64,000 nt of DNA. It comes from JAZDJP01 sp043803805 (lineage in GTDB: Bacteria; Planctomycetota; JAZDJP01). The stretch spans positions 62,001 through 126,000 of the forward strand of contig JAZDJP010000084.1 in the NCBI GenBank assembly GCA_043803805.1. Direction: 5' to 3'. This document shows positions 52,230-60,957 of the stretch, piece by piece. Within the stretch, counting starts at the first letter, position 1. Every line of letters starts with the position of its first letter. Below the pieces are notes generated by a model, which had not been told where the DNA came from, ran no database searches, and saw nothing but the letters and a program-made list of their open reading frames with translations. The position numbers and the translations under genes are program-made.

Positions 52230-53991
52230 CACGCTTCCCCTGGTCAGCATCATCATCCCGACCCACAACCGGGCCGCCATGCTCCGGGAGGCCATGGCGA
52301 GCGTGGCGGCGCAGATATATTCTCATTGGGAATTGCTGGTCGTGGACGATCGTTCCACCGACGAAACGGAATCGCTCGTGCGGGGAATTGCCGCCCGGGA
52401 CCCGCGCGTCCGGTATCTCCGCTCGTCCGGCCCTGGCATGGGGGCGACACGCAACACCGCCATTGTGACGGCCCGGGGGGAGTATCTCGCTTTTCTGGAT
52501 GACGACGACCTGTGGTTCCCGGATAAATTGGAAAAGCAGGTGGCATTTCTGGAGTGTCATCCGGAAATAGGGTTCACCTACGGGAGGGTTTATGTTCAGA
52601 TTCCCGACGGTACGCGGAGTGAAATCAAACCGGACCGTCCGATGCCGGACACGTGGGAATCGCTTCTGGAGGGCAATTACGTCCCACTCTTGACGGTGGT
52701 CGCGCGGAGGCATCTTGTGGTCGAGGCGGGCGGATTTGATGTCGAACTCACCCATACGGCGGATTACGATCTGTGGATGAGTCTGGGGCTTCAGTGCCGG
52801 TTCGCTGGCATTCCCGACATTGTCGGGATTTATCGCCGTCACGGAATGAACGCCACGGCCCGCGCGGGATCCGTGTTCCACCGCGATCGGCTGAATATCT
52901 TCATCAAAAAATATCGGAGGCGGAATCTTTCCCCGGAACGTCAGAAGATGGTGTTCCGCCGGGTGGTCCGGGAAAAGCATATTCTGGCCAAGGCGTACAT
53001 GGCGGAGGGGAATTACGACCGCGCGCGGCGGATGTTTGCGCGGGAAATCCGGCGGGACCGTCTGGCGGGGCGTAATTTCATTAATCCGTATGAGCCGGTC
53101 GTTTTACGAATCAAGAAACTGGCGAATCCCTATTTGGGATGGCTGTATTGCGGATGGCGGATTTTCAGGGAACCGGTGGTGGTGAGGCGCATGGCGGGGG
53201 ATCGCCTGACATATTATTCGCGGACGCCCGACGCGGAATTTTGGGATGATCGCTGGCGTGAGGAGGCCGACGTTGAAGCGGAGTATCCGATACCGCCGGG
53301 CAAACTTCGCCAGGATTTGGAGGCGGTATTTCTCCGGTATCTGCCGCGGGATGCGGATATCCTGGAGGCGGGTTGTGGCCGGGGACGTGTGCTTCTCGCG
53401 CTTCGGGCGCGCGGATACCGGGTCGAGGGCGTGGAATGGGCGCCCAGAACGGTCGCGGCGTTGCAGGGTCGTCATCCCGGACTCCCGGTTCGTCTGGGGG
53501 ATGTGAAGAATCTGGATGTGCCGGAGGGTGTCTACGGCGCTTACATTTCGCTGGGGGTGATGGAGCATGACGAAACGGGACCGGACGCATTTCTCCGGGA
53601 GGCGCGGCGGGTACTGGCGCCGGGGGGTGTCGCGTTGATTTCCGTTCCGTGGATGAATCCGCTACGAAACATCAAGGCACGGCTGGGGTTCTTCCGGAGA
53701 AAACCGGGGTGGCGTCCCTTCTATCAATATGCGTTCAAGAGGGAGGATTTTGAGCTGTGTTTGCGCCGGGCGGGGTTTGACGTGTTGGAGATCGTTCCCT
53801 ACGATTCCATGAAGGGACTTTCCGATGAGTGTCCGGGAATCGGGTTCCTTTTGGGACGGAAACGCCTTGGTTCGTATGTGGAATGGTTTGTTGAAGGAGT
53901 CTTGCGGCGCCTTCCGTTTGTGCGAAATCGGGTTTGCCACATGATGTTGTTTGTTGCCAGGATATCAGTTGAGGATCGGGGATGGCGGTAA
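52222..53991 (+). CDS. Fusion of GT2 glycosyltransferase and SAM methyltransferase
   Basis: 589 residues from ATG 52222. The first half (about 1-330) is a GT2 enzyme with VSIIIPTHNRAAMLREAM, VVDDRSTDETE, the DXD site AFLDDDDLWFPDKL and TADYDLW. The second half (about 340-589) is a methyltransferase: EFWDDRWREEADVEAEYPI, LEAGCGRGRVLLAL, VEGVEWAPRTV, LGVMEHDETGPD and LAPGGVALISVPW. One open frame covers both with a normal linker, so this is a real fusion. It may add a sugar and methylate it, or terminate a chain. Confidence 0.9.
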   Translation: MGDTLPLVSIIIPTHNRAAMLREAMASVAAQIYSHWELLVVDDRSTDETESLVRGIAARDPRVRYLRSSGPGMGATRNTAIVTARGEYLAFLDDDDLWFPDKLEKQVAFLECHPEIGFTYGRVYVQIPDGTRSEIKPDRPMPDTWESLLEGNYVPLLTVVARRHLVVEAGGFDVELTHTADYDLWMSLGLQCRFAGIPDIVGIYRRHGMNATARAGSVFHRDRLNIFIKKYRRRNLSPERQKMVFRRVVREKHILAKAYMAEGNYDRARRMFAREIRRDRLAGRNFINPYEPVVLRIKKLANPYLGWLYCGWRIFREPVVVRRMAGDRLTYYSRTPDAEFWDDRWREEADVEAEYPIPPGKLRQDLEAVFLRYLPRDADILEAGCGRGRVLLALRARGYRVEGVEWAPRTVAALQGRHPGLPVRLGDVKNLDVPEGVYGAYISLGVMEHDETGPDAFLREARRVLAPGGVALISVPWMNPLRNIKARLGFFRRKPGWRPFYQYAFKREDFELCLRRAGFDVLEIVPYDSMKGLSDECPGIGFLLGRKRLGSYVEWFVEGVLRRLPFVRNRVCHMMLFVARISVEDRGWR

Positions 53992-54052
53992 AATCCGCGT
54001 CATAAAATGACGATACACGGAGGGAGAAGGGTTTGTAGGTCGTTGAGGGAAA

Positions 54053-55198
54053 ATGCCGACCATGGGTTCCGCACAGGCTTCTTCGATGTTGGATCTGAAC
54101 CCCGAAAAGTTGCGTTTGTCGGTGGTTGTCGTCGCCTACAACGAAGAACCGGTTATCTGCAATAATCTGAGGCGGGTTATTTCCGAATTGATTGTTCATC
54201 CGGAGATGGACTGGGAATTGGTCTGTGTGAATGACGGAAGCACGGATCGAACCGGTAAAATCATGGATGAAGTCGCGGTCGGTAACCCGAGGGTGCAAGT
54301 ATTGCATCACCGCAGGAATTTCGGGCAGGGACGCGCGTTACGTACGGCTTTCAACGTTTGTCGGGGGGACGTTGTCGTGACTCTGGATGCCGACATGAGT
54401 TATGGCCCCGAGTACATTTTCGCCCTGGTTCAGGCACTCCGCGAGCATAACGTCGAAATCGCATTGGCCTCGCCTTACATGAAAGGTGGGGAGGTGCGGA
54501 ATGTCCCGTTTTATCGCCGCATATTGAGTCGTTGGGGGAACATGTACCTGGCACGCATGTCACAATACCCGGTTTCGACAAGCACCTGCGTGGTAAGGGC
54601 CTACAGGTGTGAAGTGCTGGATAATATTATTTTGACTTCGGATGGCATGGAGTTGCAACTTGAAATTCTGATGAAGTCGTTCCTGATGGGGTTTCGGGTG
54701 TGCGAGGTGCCCGCGCGCCTGGCGTGGGCCGATGAAAAGGCGGCTGCGGCCGGATTCCGCCGGATTTCCAAGATGAGGATATGGCGGTCCATTCGCTTGT
54801 ATTTGCTTCTGGGTTGGTTGTCGAGGCCCGCTTATGTTTTCATGGTGTTTTCCATGTTGTTGCTTTTCCCGGGGATGTACATGGCGGTCGCCCTTTTGGT
54901 GCGCGTGATTGTGACGGTGTGGGGACGGATCAATCAGGGGGTGTTTGCCGCCATATCGGGCGGGTTGCAGGATGTGTATGCCAACTACACGTACAGTGTT
55001 GTTTTCTGCGGAACGTTTCTCCTGGTGGGTATGCAGGTGTTCGCGTTTTCCCTCCTGCTTCTGCAGAACAAGTTTTATTTCGAGGAGACGTGTCGTCTGG
55101 CGCAATCAAGAATGGGTGGGCATGTTGGAAAATCGTCGGATTTGACGTTGAAGGCGCGCCGGATCGGGGGGGATTCCGAGACCCATGAACAGGGATAG
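54053..55198 (+). CDS. GT2 glycosyltransferase, polyprenyl-phosphate sugar synthase-like
   Basis: 381 residues (ATG 54062 is an alternative). A GAGGG ribosome site precedes it. LSVVVVAYNEEPVICNNL, CVNDGSTDRTGKIM and VTLDADMSYGPE form the GT-A domain. ISKMRIWRSIRLYLLLGW leads into two hydrophobic hairpins (about 260-295 and 318-345), as in GtrB/ArnC-type enzymes. It would load a sugar on undecaprenyl phosphate, the second such enzyme after 27538. The 61-nt gap upstream holds a small CGTCAT/ATGACG hairpin near 54,005. The end overlaps the next gene by 14 nt. Confidence 0.87.
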   Translation: MPTMGSAQASSMLDLNPEKLRLSVVVVAYNEEPVICNNLRRVISELIVHPEMDWELVCVNDGSTDRTGKIMDEVAVGNPRVQVLHHRRNFGQGRALRTAFNVCRGDVVVTLDADMSYGPEYIFALVQALREHNVEIALASPYMKGGEVRNVPFYRRILSRWGNMYLARMSQYPVSTSTCVVRAYRCEVLDNIILTSDGMELQLEILMKSFLMGFRVCEVPARLAWADEKAAAAGFRRISKMRIWRSIRLYLLLGWLSRPAYVFMVFSMLLLFPGMYMAVALLVRVIVTVWGRINQGVFAAISGGLQDVYANYTYSVVFCGTFLLVGMQVFAFSLLLLQNKFYFEETCRLAQSRMGGHVGKSSDLTLKARRIGGDSETHEQG

Positions 55199-55950
55199 GA
55201 AACCGGTCGCGGTCGCCACCGGGGAACTTTATGCTTTTGTGTGGGACCAGTTCGACCGCAGGCAGTGGGAGAAGTTTTCGGATGACCATTTCAAGCGGTG
55301 GTCGTCCCTGCCGGTGGGTGACGATTTTTTTCGGGGAAAGGTGGTCCTGGATGCCGGATGCGGAAGCGGTCGCGCGGTCCGTGGTTTTCTCCTGGGCGGG
55401 GCGGCGCGGGTGTGCGCCATCGATGCCGGGGAGGGATGCGTGCGCAACACCGTCCAACGGAACGCGGGGTTTGAAAACCGCCTCGAGGTGAGGCAGGCGT
55501 CCGTTCTCGATATTCCGTATCCCGATGATTTTTTTGATGTTGTTCATTGTGACGGGGTGCTTCATCACACCACGGATCCACGGGGGGGATTCCGCGAGTT
55601 GGTCCGGGTCTTGAAACCTGGGGGGGGCGATGATCATGGCGGTGTACGGACGGGGGGGATTGATGAATTTTGCGATCTACAGCGCCCGGTTGTTCCGCCA
55701 TGTCATTCCCCTGCGCCTGACGTTCGCCCTGTGCCGGGTATTCAGCCGGAATCCGGTGGTCTGGTACGCGGTCCTGGATTGCATGTACGTGCCCATTCGG
55801 GAAAATTATCACGATTCGGATATCCGGAAGTGGTTTGAGGCAGCGCAAATGACCGATGTCCGAAGGTTGGATTCCACGTGGGGGCCATACGGTCATGGAC
55901 GTTGGATGAGGGGTGACGGGTATTTGAAATTCACGGCAAGAAAGACATGA
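55185..55950 (+). pseudogene. SAM-dependent methyltransferase split by a frameshift at a G8 run
   Basis: The frame from ATG 55185 encodes a methyltransferase with LDAGCGSGRAVRGF, AIDAGEGC, HCDGVLHHTTDPRG and VLKPGG, then loses sense. At 55620-55627 there is a run of eight G. Removing one G joins the frame to the one ending at TGA 55950, which continues AMIMAVYGRGGLMNFAIY. The joined protein would be about 254 residues with a complete C-terminal part. As given, the first frame runs to 55838 with nonsense residues. The cause could be phase variation, mutation or a read error. Confidence 0.85.
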
Positions 55951-56840
55951 TCGGAACGGATTCTCCTGATATTGGCAGGGGAAATAGTTTGTGGCGTTGT
56001 CCCGTGTGCGCCTCCGGGCATGATTCCGGGAATGTTGATTTCCGGTTGCCCTGTGCTGATGTGGAATTGGTGGTTTATCGTTGCCTTTGCGGGTTGGGAT
56101 ACACCAACTTCGCCGTCCGGGGGAATGAGCCGGACGTGTATGATGGCGGGTATTATGATCATGTTCGCTATGCGTCGGAGGCGGGGCGTGCCGCTTACCT
56201 GGATCACCTGAAGGATTTTTTCCTGTCGGGGGCCAGGGGCGGGACGGGCCGGCGTCTCTTGGATGTTGGATGCGCTACCGGGGATTTCGTGTCGTGGGCG
56301 TTGCGGAATGACTGGGTCGCGGAAGGCATCGATCTCTCGGAAAGCGCGGTCGGCATCGGGCTGGCCCGGGGACTGCCGCTGCGGCAATGCCGGATCGAGG
56401 ACCTGGCGCATTCCGAAGCGTATTATGACACGATTACGTTATGGGATGTCCTGGAGCACCTGGCCGATCCCGCCGGCGCCCTGGCTATCCTGAAGGAGCG
56501 GCTCGCTCCGGGCGGTGTACTGATGATCAAGACGATTTCCCGCGAAGCGTTGATAGACCGGATGGCCCGGGTGATCCACCGGGCGAGTTTGGGATACGTG
56601 TCCGGGCCGCTCCGGCGGATTTATGTCCCCGGACACCTTTATTGTTATACGAGGAAGACGTTGCGCCGCATGCTCGACGGGGGCGGATGGGAAACAGGCC
56701 GGATTGTCGGTGCGGACACCCCGGCGATGGCGCTTTCCGGGTCGCGTGCGTTCCGGATCGCATTCGGGCTTCTTGCCCTGTTGCAACGGTGGTCGGCGAG
56801 CCAGTATGAATTGATGGCGGAGTGCCGGCGGGCGTTCTGA
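55947..56840 (+). CDS. SAM-dependent methyltransferase with N-terminal zinc ribbon
   Basis: 297 residues (ATGA overlap with the broken gene's downstream frame, which supports that frame being genuine). CPVCASG and CLCGLGYTNF are the ribbon. LDVGCATGDFVSWAL, GIDLSESA, LWDVLEHLADPAG and LAPGGVLMIKT are the methyltransferase core, and GHLYCYTRKTLRRML the substrate part. It is the same family as 26645 and 35041. It is followed by a 52-nt gap. Confidence 0.87.
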   Translation: MIGTDSPDIGRGNSLWRCPVCASGHDSGNVDFRLPCADVELVVYRCLCGLGYTNFAVRGNEPDVYDGGYYDHVRYASEAGRAAYLDHLKDFFLSGARGGTGRRLLDVGCATGDFVSWALRNDWVAEGIDLSESAVGIGLARGLPLRQCRIEDLAHSEAYYDTITLWDVLEHLADPAGALAILKERLAPGGVLMIKTISREALIDRMARVIHRASLGYVSGPLRRIYVPGHLYCYTRKTLRRMLDGGGWETGRIVGADTPAMALSGSRAFRIAFGLLALLQRWSASQYELMAECRRAF

Positions 56841-56892
56841 CGGGCGCGTTCCGCCGCGATGGTTTTGGTTTGTTCTTGATTGGGATGCCGAG

Positions 56893-58323
56893 ATGCGTGT
56901 CGCCCTGATTCATTATGACGTCTCCCGGATCGCCAACGAACCCGGGAATCGCACGGTCTTGAAGCATTTCGGCCATATGCCGAACATCCAGCTTCTGTAT
57001 GTTGCCGGGTTGCTGGAGCAACTCGGCGTCGAACTGGCCTATTATGACATGGTGGGGATGGAATTGGGGGATGCGGATGTGCTCGCCCGATTGAAGGTGT
57101 TCAATCCGGACATCATCGGCCTTTCCGTCTATACGTCGCATTTTCACAACGCGCGATCCTACGCGTCGTACTTCAAGGCGTCCCTTCCCCGGGCGGCCAT
57201 CATGCTGGGCGGGGTGCATACCACGATTTACCCGGTGCCCACGTTACAGAATTGCCCGGACGTGGATTTCGTCTGCGTCGGCGAGGCCGAAATGGTGTTG
57301 CCGGAATTCGTCCGGCGCTGGGAGGCGAAGGAGGGGTGGGAGGGGCTGCGCGGATTGGTATGGCGTGACGGCGCCGAAATCCGGTATGCCGGTCCGCCGG
57401 ACGTCTGCCAGGATCTGGACCGGGTCCCGTTTCCCGCCCGGCATCTGGTGCCCAATCACCGGTATTTCAATTTCATCAGCACCCGCCGGAACTACACGGT
57501 GTTCAACACCAGCCGCGGATGCCCCTTCCATTGCATCTTCTGCGAGGCCAATGGCCAGAAATGGCGTGCGCGGAGCGCGGAAAACGTCGTGCGCGAGTTC
57601 GAGGAATGTTACGACAGGCACGGCGTGCGGGAGGTGGACATCTTTGATTCGAGTTTCACGGTGAACAAAAAAAGAGTCCTCGACCTGTGCCGGTTACTCG
57701 TCGGGAAGGGGCTCCATCGCCGGATGATCTGGGATGTGAGGAGCCGCGTGGACACGATTGACGAGGAGATGCTGGAGGCGCTCCGGGAGGCCGGATGCTA
57801 CAGGATCTTCTACGGGATCGAGTCGGGCAATCCGGAAATCCTGAAGACGCTTCGGAAACAGATCGATCTCGGCCGCATCGAACGGATCATCCGGAAGACG
57901 GACGAGGTGGGGATCAGCGCCTTCGGCTATTTCCTCATCGGTTCGCCGGGGGAAACCCGTGAAACCGCGCGTCAAACCATCGATTTTGCCAAGCGACTTC
58001 CGCTCGATTTTGCGATATTCAATTGTCTGACGGCTTTCCCCAAAACGGAACTCTACGAGAAATATTACCTGCCGTCGGTGGGACATGATTTCTGGGCGGA
58101 CTATATCGCCAGGTCCAAACCAGACGACACGTTCATGGGGCGTCCCTGGACCGAAATCCCCGACGGGGAATTGCGCCACATGGCTCATGGGGCCATGAAT
58201 GAATTCTACTTCCGTCCAAGTCAGATTTTCCGGGCAATTCGATCCGTTCGCTCCCTCGACCAGTTCAGGCGTTATCTGTCAGCCGGAAGAGATATGTTTT
58301 TCGGCTACTTCAGGAGAAATTGA
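56893..58323 (+). CDS. B12-binding-domain radical SAM protein
   Basis: 476 residues. Residues about 1-145 form a cobalamin-binding-type Rossmann domain (IIGLSVYTSHFHNA, IMLGGVHTT, VDFVCVGEAE) without a visible DXHXXG histidine, which is common in this class. The radical SAM motif GCPFHCIFC has Cys at 210, 214 and 217, with FYGIESGNPEIL and FGYFLIGSPGET beyond. B12 radical SAM enzymes methylate unactivated carbons or rearrange skeletons. In this locus a C-methylated or branched sugar, or a lipid carrier modification, is plausible. Confidence 0.9.
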   Translation: MRVALIHYDVSRIANEPGNRTVLKHFGHMPNIQLLYVAGLLEQLGVELAYYDMVGMELGDADVLARLKVFNPDIIGLSVYTSHFHNARSYASYFKASLPRAAIMLGGVHTTIYPVPTLQNCPDVDFVCVGEAEMVLPEFVRRWEAKEGWEGLRGLVWRDGAEIRYAGPPDVCQDLDRVPFPARHLVPNHRYFNFISTRRNYTVFNTSRGCPFHCIFCEANGQKWRARSAENVVREFEECYDRHGVREVDIFDSSFTVNKKRVLDLCRLLVGKGLHRRMIWDVRSRVDTIDEEMLEALREAGCYRIFYGIESGNPEILKTLRKQIDLGRIERIIRKTDEVGISAFGYFLIGSPGETRETARQTIDFAKRLPLDFAIFNCLTAFPKTELYEKYYLPSVGHDFWADYIARSKPDDTFMGRPWTEIPDGELRHMAHGAMNEFYFRPSQIFRAIRSVRSLDQFRRYLSAGRDMFFGYFRRN

Positions 58324-58330
58324 GGGGAAT

Positions 58331-59131
58331 ATGCGGCGCATGATTCGTTTGATTAAAATGGGGCTTGCGCGGCTGATGCCGCTACAATTGTTTGGGAAGA
58401 TGTTTGTCGGCTACTGTTGTCTCCGTTCACGATGGGGGTGTCGGCGTGAGGCATTGTGTTTTCTCTTTGGGATGGAGGATGAAATCACTGCTCTTGTAAA
58501 CGAACATGCCATCGCCCGGGAGGGCGGGGTTCATCCCAAGCACCGCCTCACAGGCTATCACGATTTTTTTACGGGGCGGATATCGGCGGCGGAGCGGGTT
58601 CTCGATGCCGGGTGCGGGAACGGGGCGGTGGCGTTTGATGTCGCCCGTAAGACAGGCGCCCGAGTGGTGGGCGTGGATATTGATCCCGGGCATATTGCGG
58701 AGGCCCGGAGGCGGTTTTCGCATCCCGGGGTGGAATATCGTGTCGGGGACGTAACGGTTTTTCCGGGTAAGGAATTATTTGATGTCGTGGTGTTGTCCAA
58801 TATCCTGGAACATATCGAATTCAGAACCCGGTTTCTCCGGGAATTGACCGCCGGAACGGGGGCGAAACGTTTCCTGATCCGCGTGCCCTGCGAGGATCGC
58901 GACTGGCGTGTGCCGCTTCGGAAGGAATTGGGATTGGAGTGGCGGTCGGACCGGGGGCATTTCATCGAATACACCGAGGCGGGTTTCCGGGAGGAGGCGG
59001 CCGCGGCGGGATTGGCGGTTCGCCACCTGGAGGTCCGGTGGGGGGAAATCTGGGCGGAATTGATTCCCGCGGTGGGAAGTCAGCGAGTCAGCGAGTCGGC
59101 GAGTCTGGGAGCCGAGGCGGGGAACGTGTAG
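58331..59131 (+). CDS. SAM-dependent methyltransferase with repeat-encoded C-terminus
   Basis: 266 residues from ATG 58331, with GAGGGG a few nt upstream. An N-terminal helical part is followed by VLDAGCGNGAVAFDVA, VGVDIDPGHIAEA, GDVTVFPGKELFDVVV and LSNILEHIEF. The last 18 residues (from GSQRVSESASLG on) are translated from the octamer repeat at 59078-59117 and are not part of the fold. The ancestral stop may have been nearer 59,075. It is the last gene of the long plus-strand operon. Confidence 0.83.
   Translation: MRRMIRLIKMGLARLMPLQLFGKMFVGYCCLRSRWGCRREALCFLFGMEDEITALVNEHAIAREGGVHPKHRLTGYHDFFTGRISAAERVLDAGCGNGAVAFDVARKTGARVVGVDIDPGHIAEARRRFSHPGVEYRVGDVTVFPGKELFDVVVLSNILEHIEFRTRFLRELTAGTGAKRFLIRVPCEDRDWRVPLRKELGLEWRSDRGHFIEYTEAGFREEAAAAGLAVRHLEVRWGEIWAELIPAVGSQRVSESASLGAEAGNV
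59078..59117. repeat. Octanucleotide tandem repeat at the 3' end of the methyltransferase gene
   Basis: Units AGTCAGCG, AGTCAGCG, AGTCGGCG, AGTCTGGG, AGCCGAGG in phase. AGTCGGCG is shared exactly with 16930-16937 and 37901-37908. Confidence 0.85.
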
Positions 59132-59175
59132 GGGCGAAGGGCGCCCACGGACCACGACCATGAGCGAGACACTTG

Positions 59176-59231
59176 GCTCATCCTTCGACCCCGTGACGAA
59201 GACGTACGGGGCAGGCAGGCTCAGGATGAGC
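59176..59231. repeat. REP-like stem-loop with nested stem
   Basis: GCTCATCCT (59176-59184) pairs with AGGATGAGC (59223-59231). A nested CCCCGT/ACGGGG stem lies in the loop. CGCTCATGGTGAACGGG follows near 59,248. It shares words with 17008-17074 and lies between convergent genes, so it may terminate or stabilise both transcripts. Confidence 0.75.
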
Positions 59232-59282
59232 GGATTGTATGGGATCCGCTCATGGTGAACGGGTTTCGAATGCTTTTTCGTC

Positions 59283-60662
59283 TCACGTAAGTACATCTAA
59301 AACATCAGCCGGCCCCAGAATCTTTTCTGTGGTTGACACGGTCGGCTTGTGTTTGCACCAGATCGCGAAACGGACGTTGCGGCCGCGCCGAAAGGGGAGT
59401 CGTTCCGCCTTGTTCTTTAATTCGGTGATTAAGGAGGGAACATTCGTATTTTTCGACCATGTGGCTTCACCGAGGAGGAGGGTTTTCCCGTCGGTGCTTT
59501 CCGACACGATGTCTATTTCCATCGGTTTGCGATCGAGGCCGTTTCCCCACCATGCCGCGGCCGGTCTCCATTGTTTGTTGAAGAGTGCCAGGCGTGGCAC
59601 GGCGGCACGGGCAAGGTCTTCCCAGACCGCCGCCACGTGGGTGGGGAATGCTTTCGCCGTTTGATCGGCAACCTCGGCAATCCGACGCGCCTCCAACATC
59701 GTTCGTTCCGGTTCCGCAAACCGGAACCAGAAACGCAGAAACGGGTCCGAGATGCGATAGAGGGATTGCTTGCTGTCGCGAGGGGATGCCCCGAAGGGAC
59801 AATCCCGTCGAACAAGATCCAATTCGATCAATCGTTGGAGAGGACGGGACAGGGCGGTGGCGGGTTTTCCCAGTCGCGAAGCGATCTCGGACGGCCGGTG
59901 GCACCCGCTCCCGATGAGTGAAAGAATGGAGACCGCGCCGGCGGTTTCCCGCATGTCCTCCTGAAGAAGCCGGTCGGCCTCTCCATGGAGGACACCCAGG
60001 GGATCAAACACGAGTCGTTCCAGGGATTCCTCCCGGTTTTGGCATTCCGATGCGAGTTCCCAGTATCGGGGAATTCCGCCCCATACCGCATATGCTTCCA
60101 TGGCCGGAACGGCGTCTGTGATGGAGAGCGCCTTGCGGATCCATCCCGCCGGAATCGGGGTAATACGCAGGATTTCGTCCGCGCGACCGTAAAGCGGCGC
60201 CGTGCGGTCGAGAATCAATCCCTGCATCATCCGCTGGGAGGAACCGCATAACACCAGATGAATTCCCTTTCCTTGTCCGGCATCCAGTCGTTTCTGCAGG
60301 ATGCTCGGGACTTCCGGTGCAGCCGAGGCGAGATACGGAAACTCATCCAATACGAGAGACATCCCCGGGCGGGCGGTTTCCCACCATGCCCGGAAAAGCG
60401 CATCCCAGTCCGGATAGATCACACGGTCGAATCCAGGGAGAAGCCGGGCGATTTCCCGTGCCGTTCCCTCCCGTTGCAGGGGGCTTTCCCGTTCATCCGC
60501 GACATAGAATACGGTGGAGTCAGGAAGGAACACCTCCTGGAGCAATCGTGACTTCCCGCAACGGCGGCGTCCGTAAAGCGTCGCGAAAGCGCCATCCCGG
60601 TGTTTTTTCATCCGTCGGAGCCGGGCGATTTCTTCGGAACGATCCAGAAATTCCAGTTTCAT
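59283..60662 (-). CDS. AAA ATPase with C-terminal DUF234/nuclease-like domain
   Basis: 459 residues. The P-loop is GRRRCGKSRLL at about residues 31-41, and Walker B is MSLVLDEFPYL. The sensor region is HLVLCGSSQRMM. A winged-helix stretch (GCHRPSEIASRLGKPATALSRPL) precedes a C-terminal domain with DIVSES and LLLGEATWSKN, which resembles the DXn(E/D)XK-type core of the DUF234 nuclease-like fold. These archaeal-type ATPases are widespread and functionally unclear, perhaps linked to mobile or defence functions. It is unlike its glycan neighbours and carries its own promoter and operator-like repeat. An AAGGA ribosome site precedes ATG 60662. Confidence 0.88.
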   Translation of the reverse strand: MKLEFLDRSEEIARLRRMKKHRDGAFATLYGRRRCGKSRLLQEVFLPDSTVFYVADERESPLQREGTAREIARLLPGFDRVIYPDWDALFRAWWETARPGMSLVLDEFPYLASAAPEVPSILQKRLDAGQGKGIHLVLCGSSQRMMQGLILDRTAPLYGRADEILRITPIPAGWIRKALSITDAVPAMEAYAVWGGIPRYWELASECQNREESLERLVFDPLGVLHGEADRLLQEDMRETAGAVSILSLIGSGCHRPSEIASRLGKPATALSRPLQRLIELDLVRRDCPFGASPRDSKQSLYRISDPFLRFWFRFAEPERTMLEARRIAEVADQTAKAFPTHVAAVWEDLARAAVPRLALFNKQWRPAAAWWGNGLDRKPMEIDIVSESTDGKTLLLGEATWSKNTNVPSLITELKNKAERLPFRRGRNVRFAIWCKHKPTVSTTEKILGPADVLDVLT

Positions 60663-60715
60663 GAAATCCTTTCCATGCGTAAACCGAAAAGATATGACTG
60701 GTGTTGGATTGTGTT

Positions 60716-60758
60716 GTTATTATGCCACAGACGCATTATGCAGCAAGGACATAATAAC
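60716..60758 (-). promoter_or_regulatory. Promoter and overlapping inverted-repeat operator of the ATPase gene
   Basis: GTTATTATG (60716-60724) and CATAATAAC (60750-60758) are perfect 9-bp inverted arms, with GCATTATGC near the centre. Within them, in the minus sense, TTGCTG (60746-60741), an 18-nt spacer and TAATAA (60722-60717) make a good promoter. A dimeric regulator bound here would cover both boxes. Confidence 0.6.
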
Positions 60759-60865
60759 CGCGGCCAATGAATCCGGGGAATTGCGATATTTATACATGCG
60801 ATGAATAAATATCACGACGTGTGGGGGCTCTCGAGGGTTTATATGTGGTCAAAAACACTTTGATG

Positions 60866-60893
60866 AAAATCCCGTTCATGGTGAGCATTCCTT
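60866..60893. repeat. Left arm of a 28-nt inverted repeat flanking the 60958-62862 gene
   Basis: This matches the reverse complement of 62951-62978 at 26 of 28 positions, including 18 identical in a row. The following 60 nt hold more REP-like words (CTCAGGATGAGCGGA, CTGTCTGCCGGTAGG). The rest of the 295-nt gap holds the ATPase promoter. Confidence 0.8.
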
Positions 60894-60957
60894 CGATAAA
60901 CTCAGGATGAGCGGACTTCGATAAACCTGTCTGCCGGTAGGTTCAAGATGAGCGGAT

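Noticed and set aside
4195..59117. CRISPR arrays
   Set aside because: The short repeats have 7-8-nt units with no spacers and there are no cas genes.
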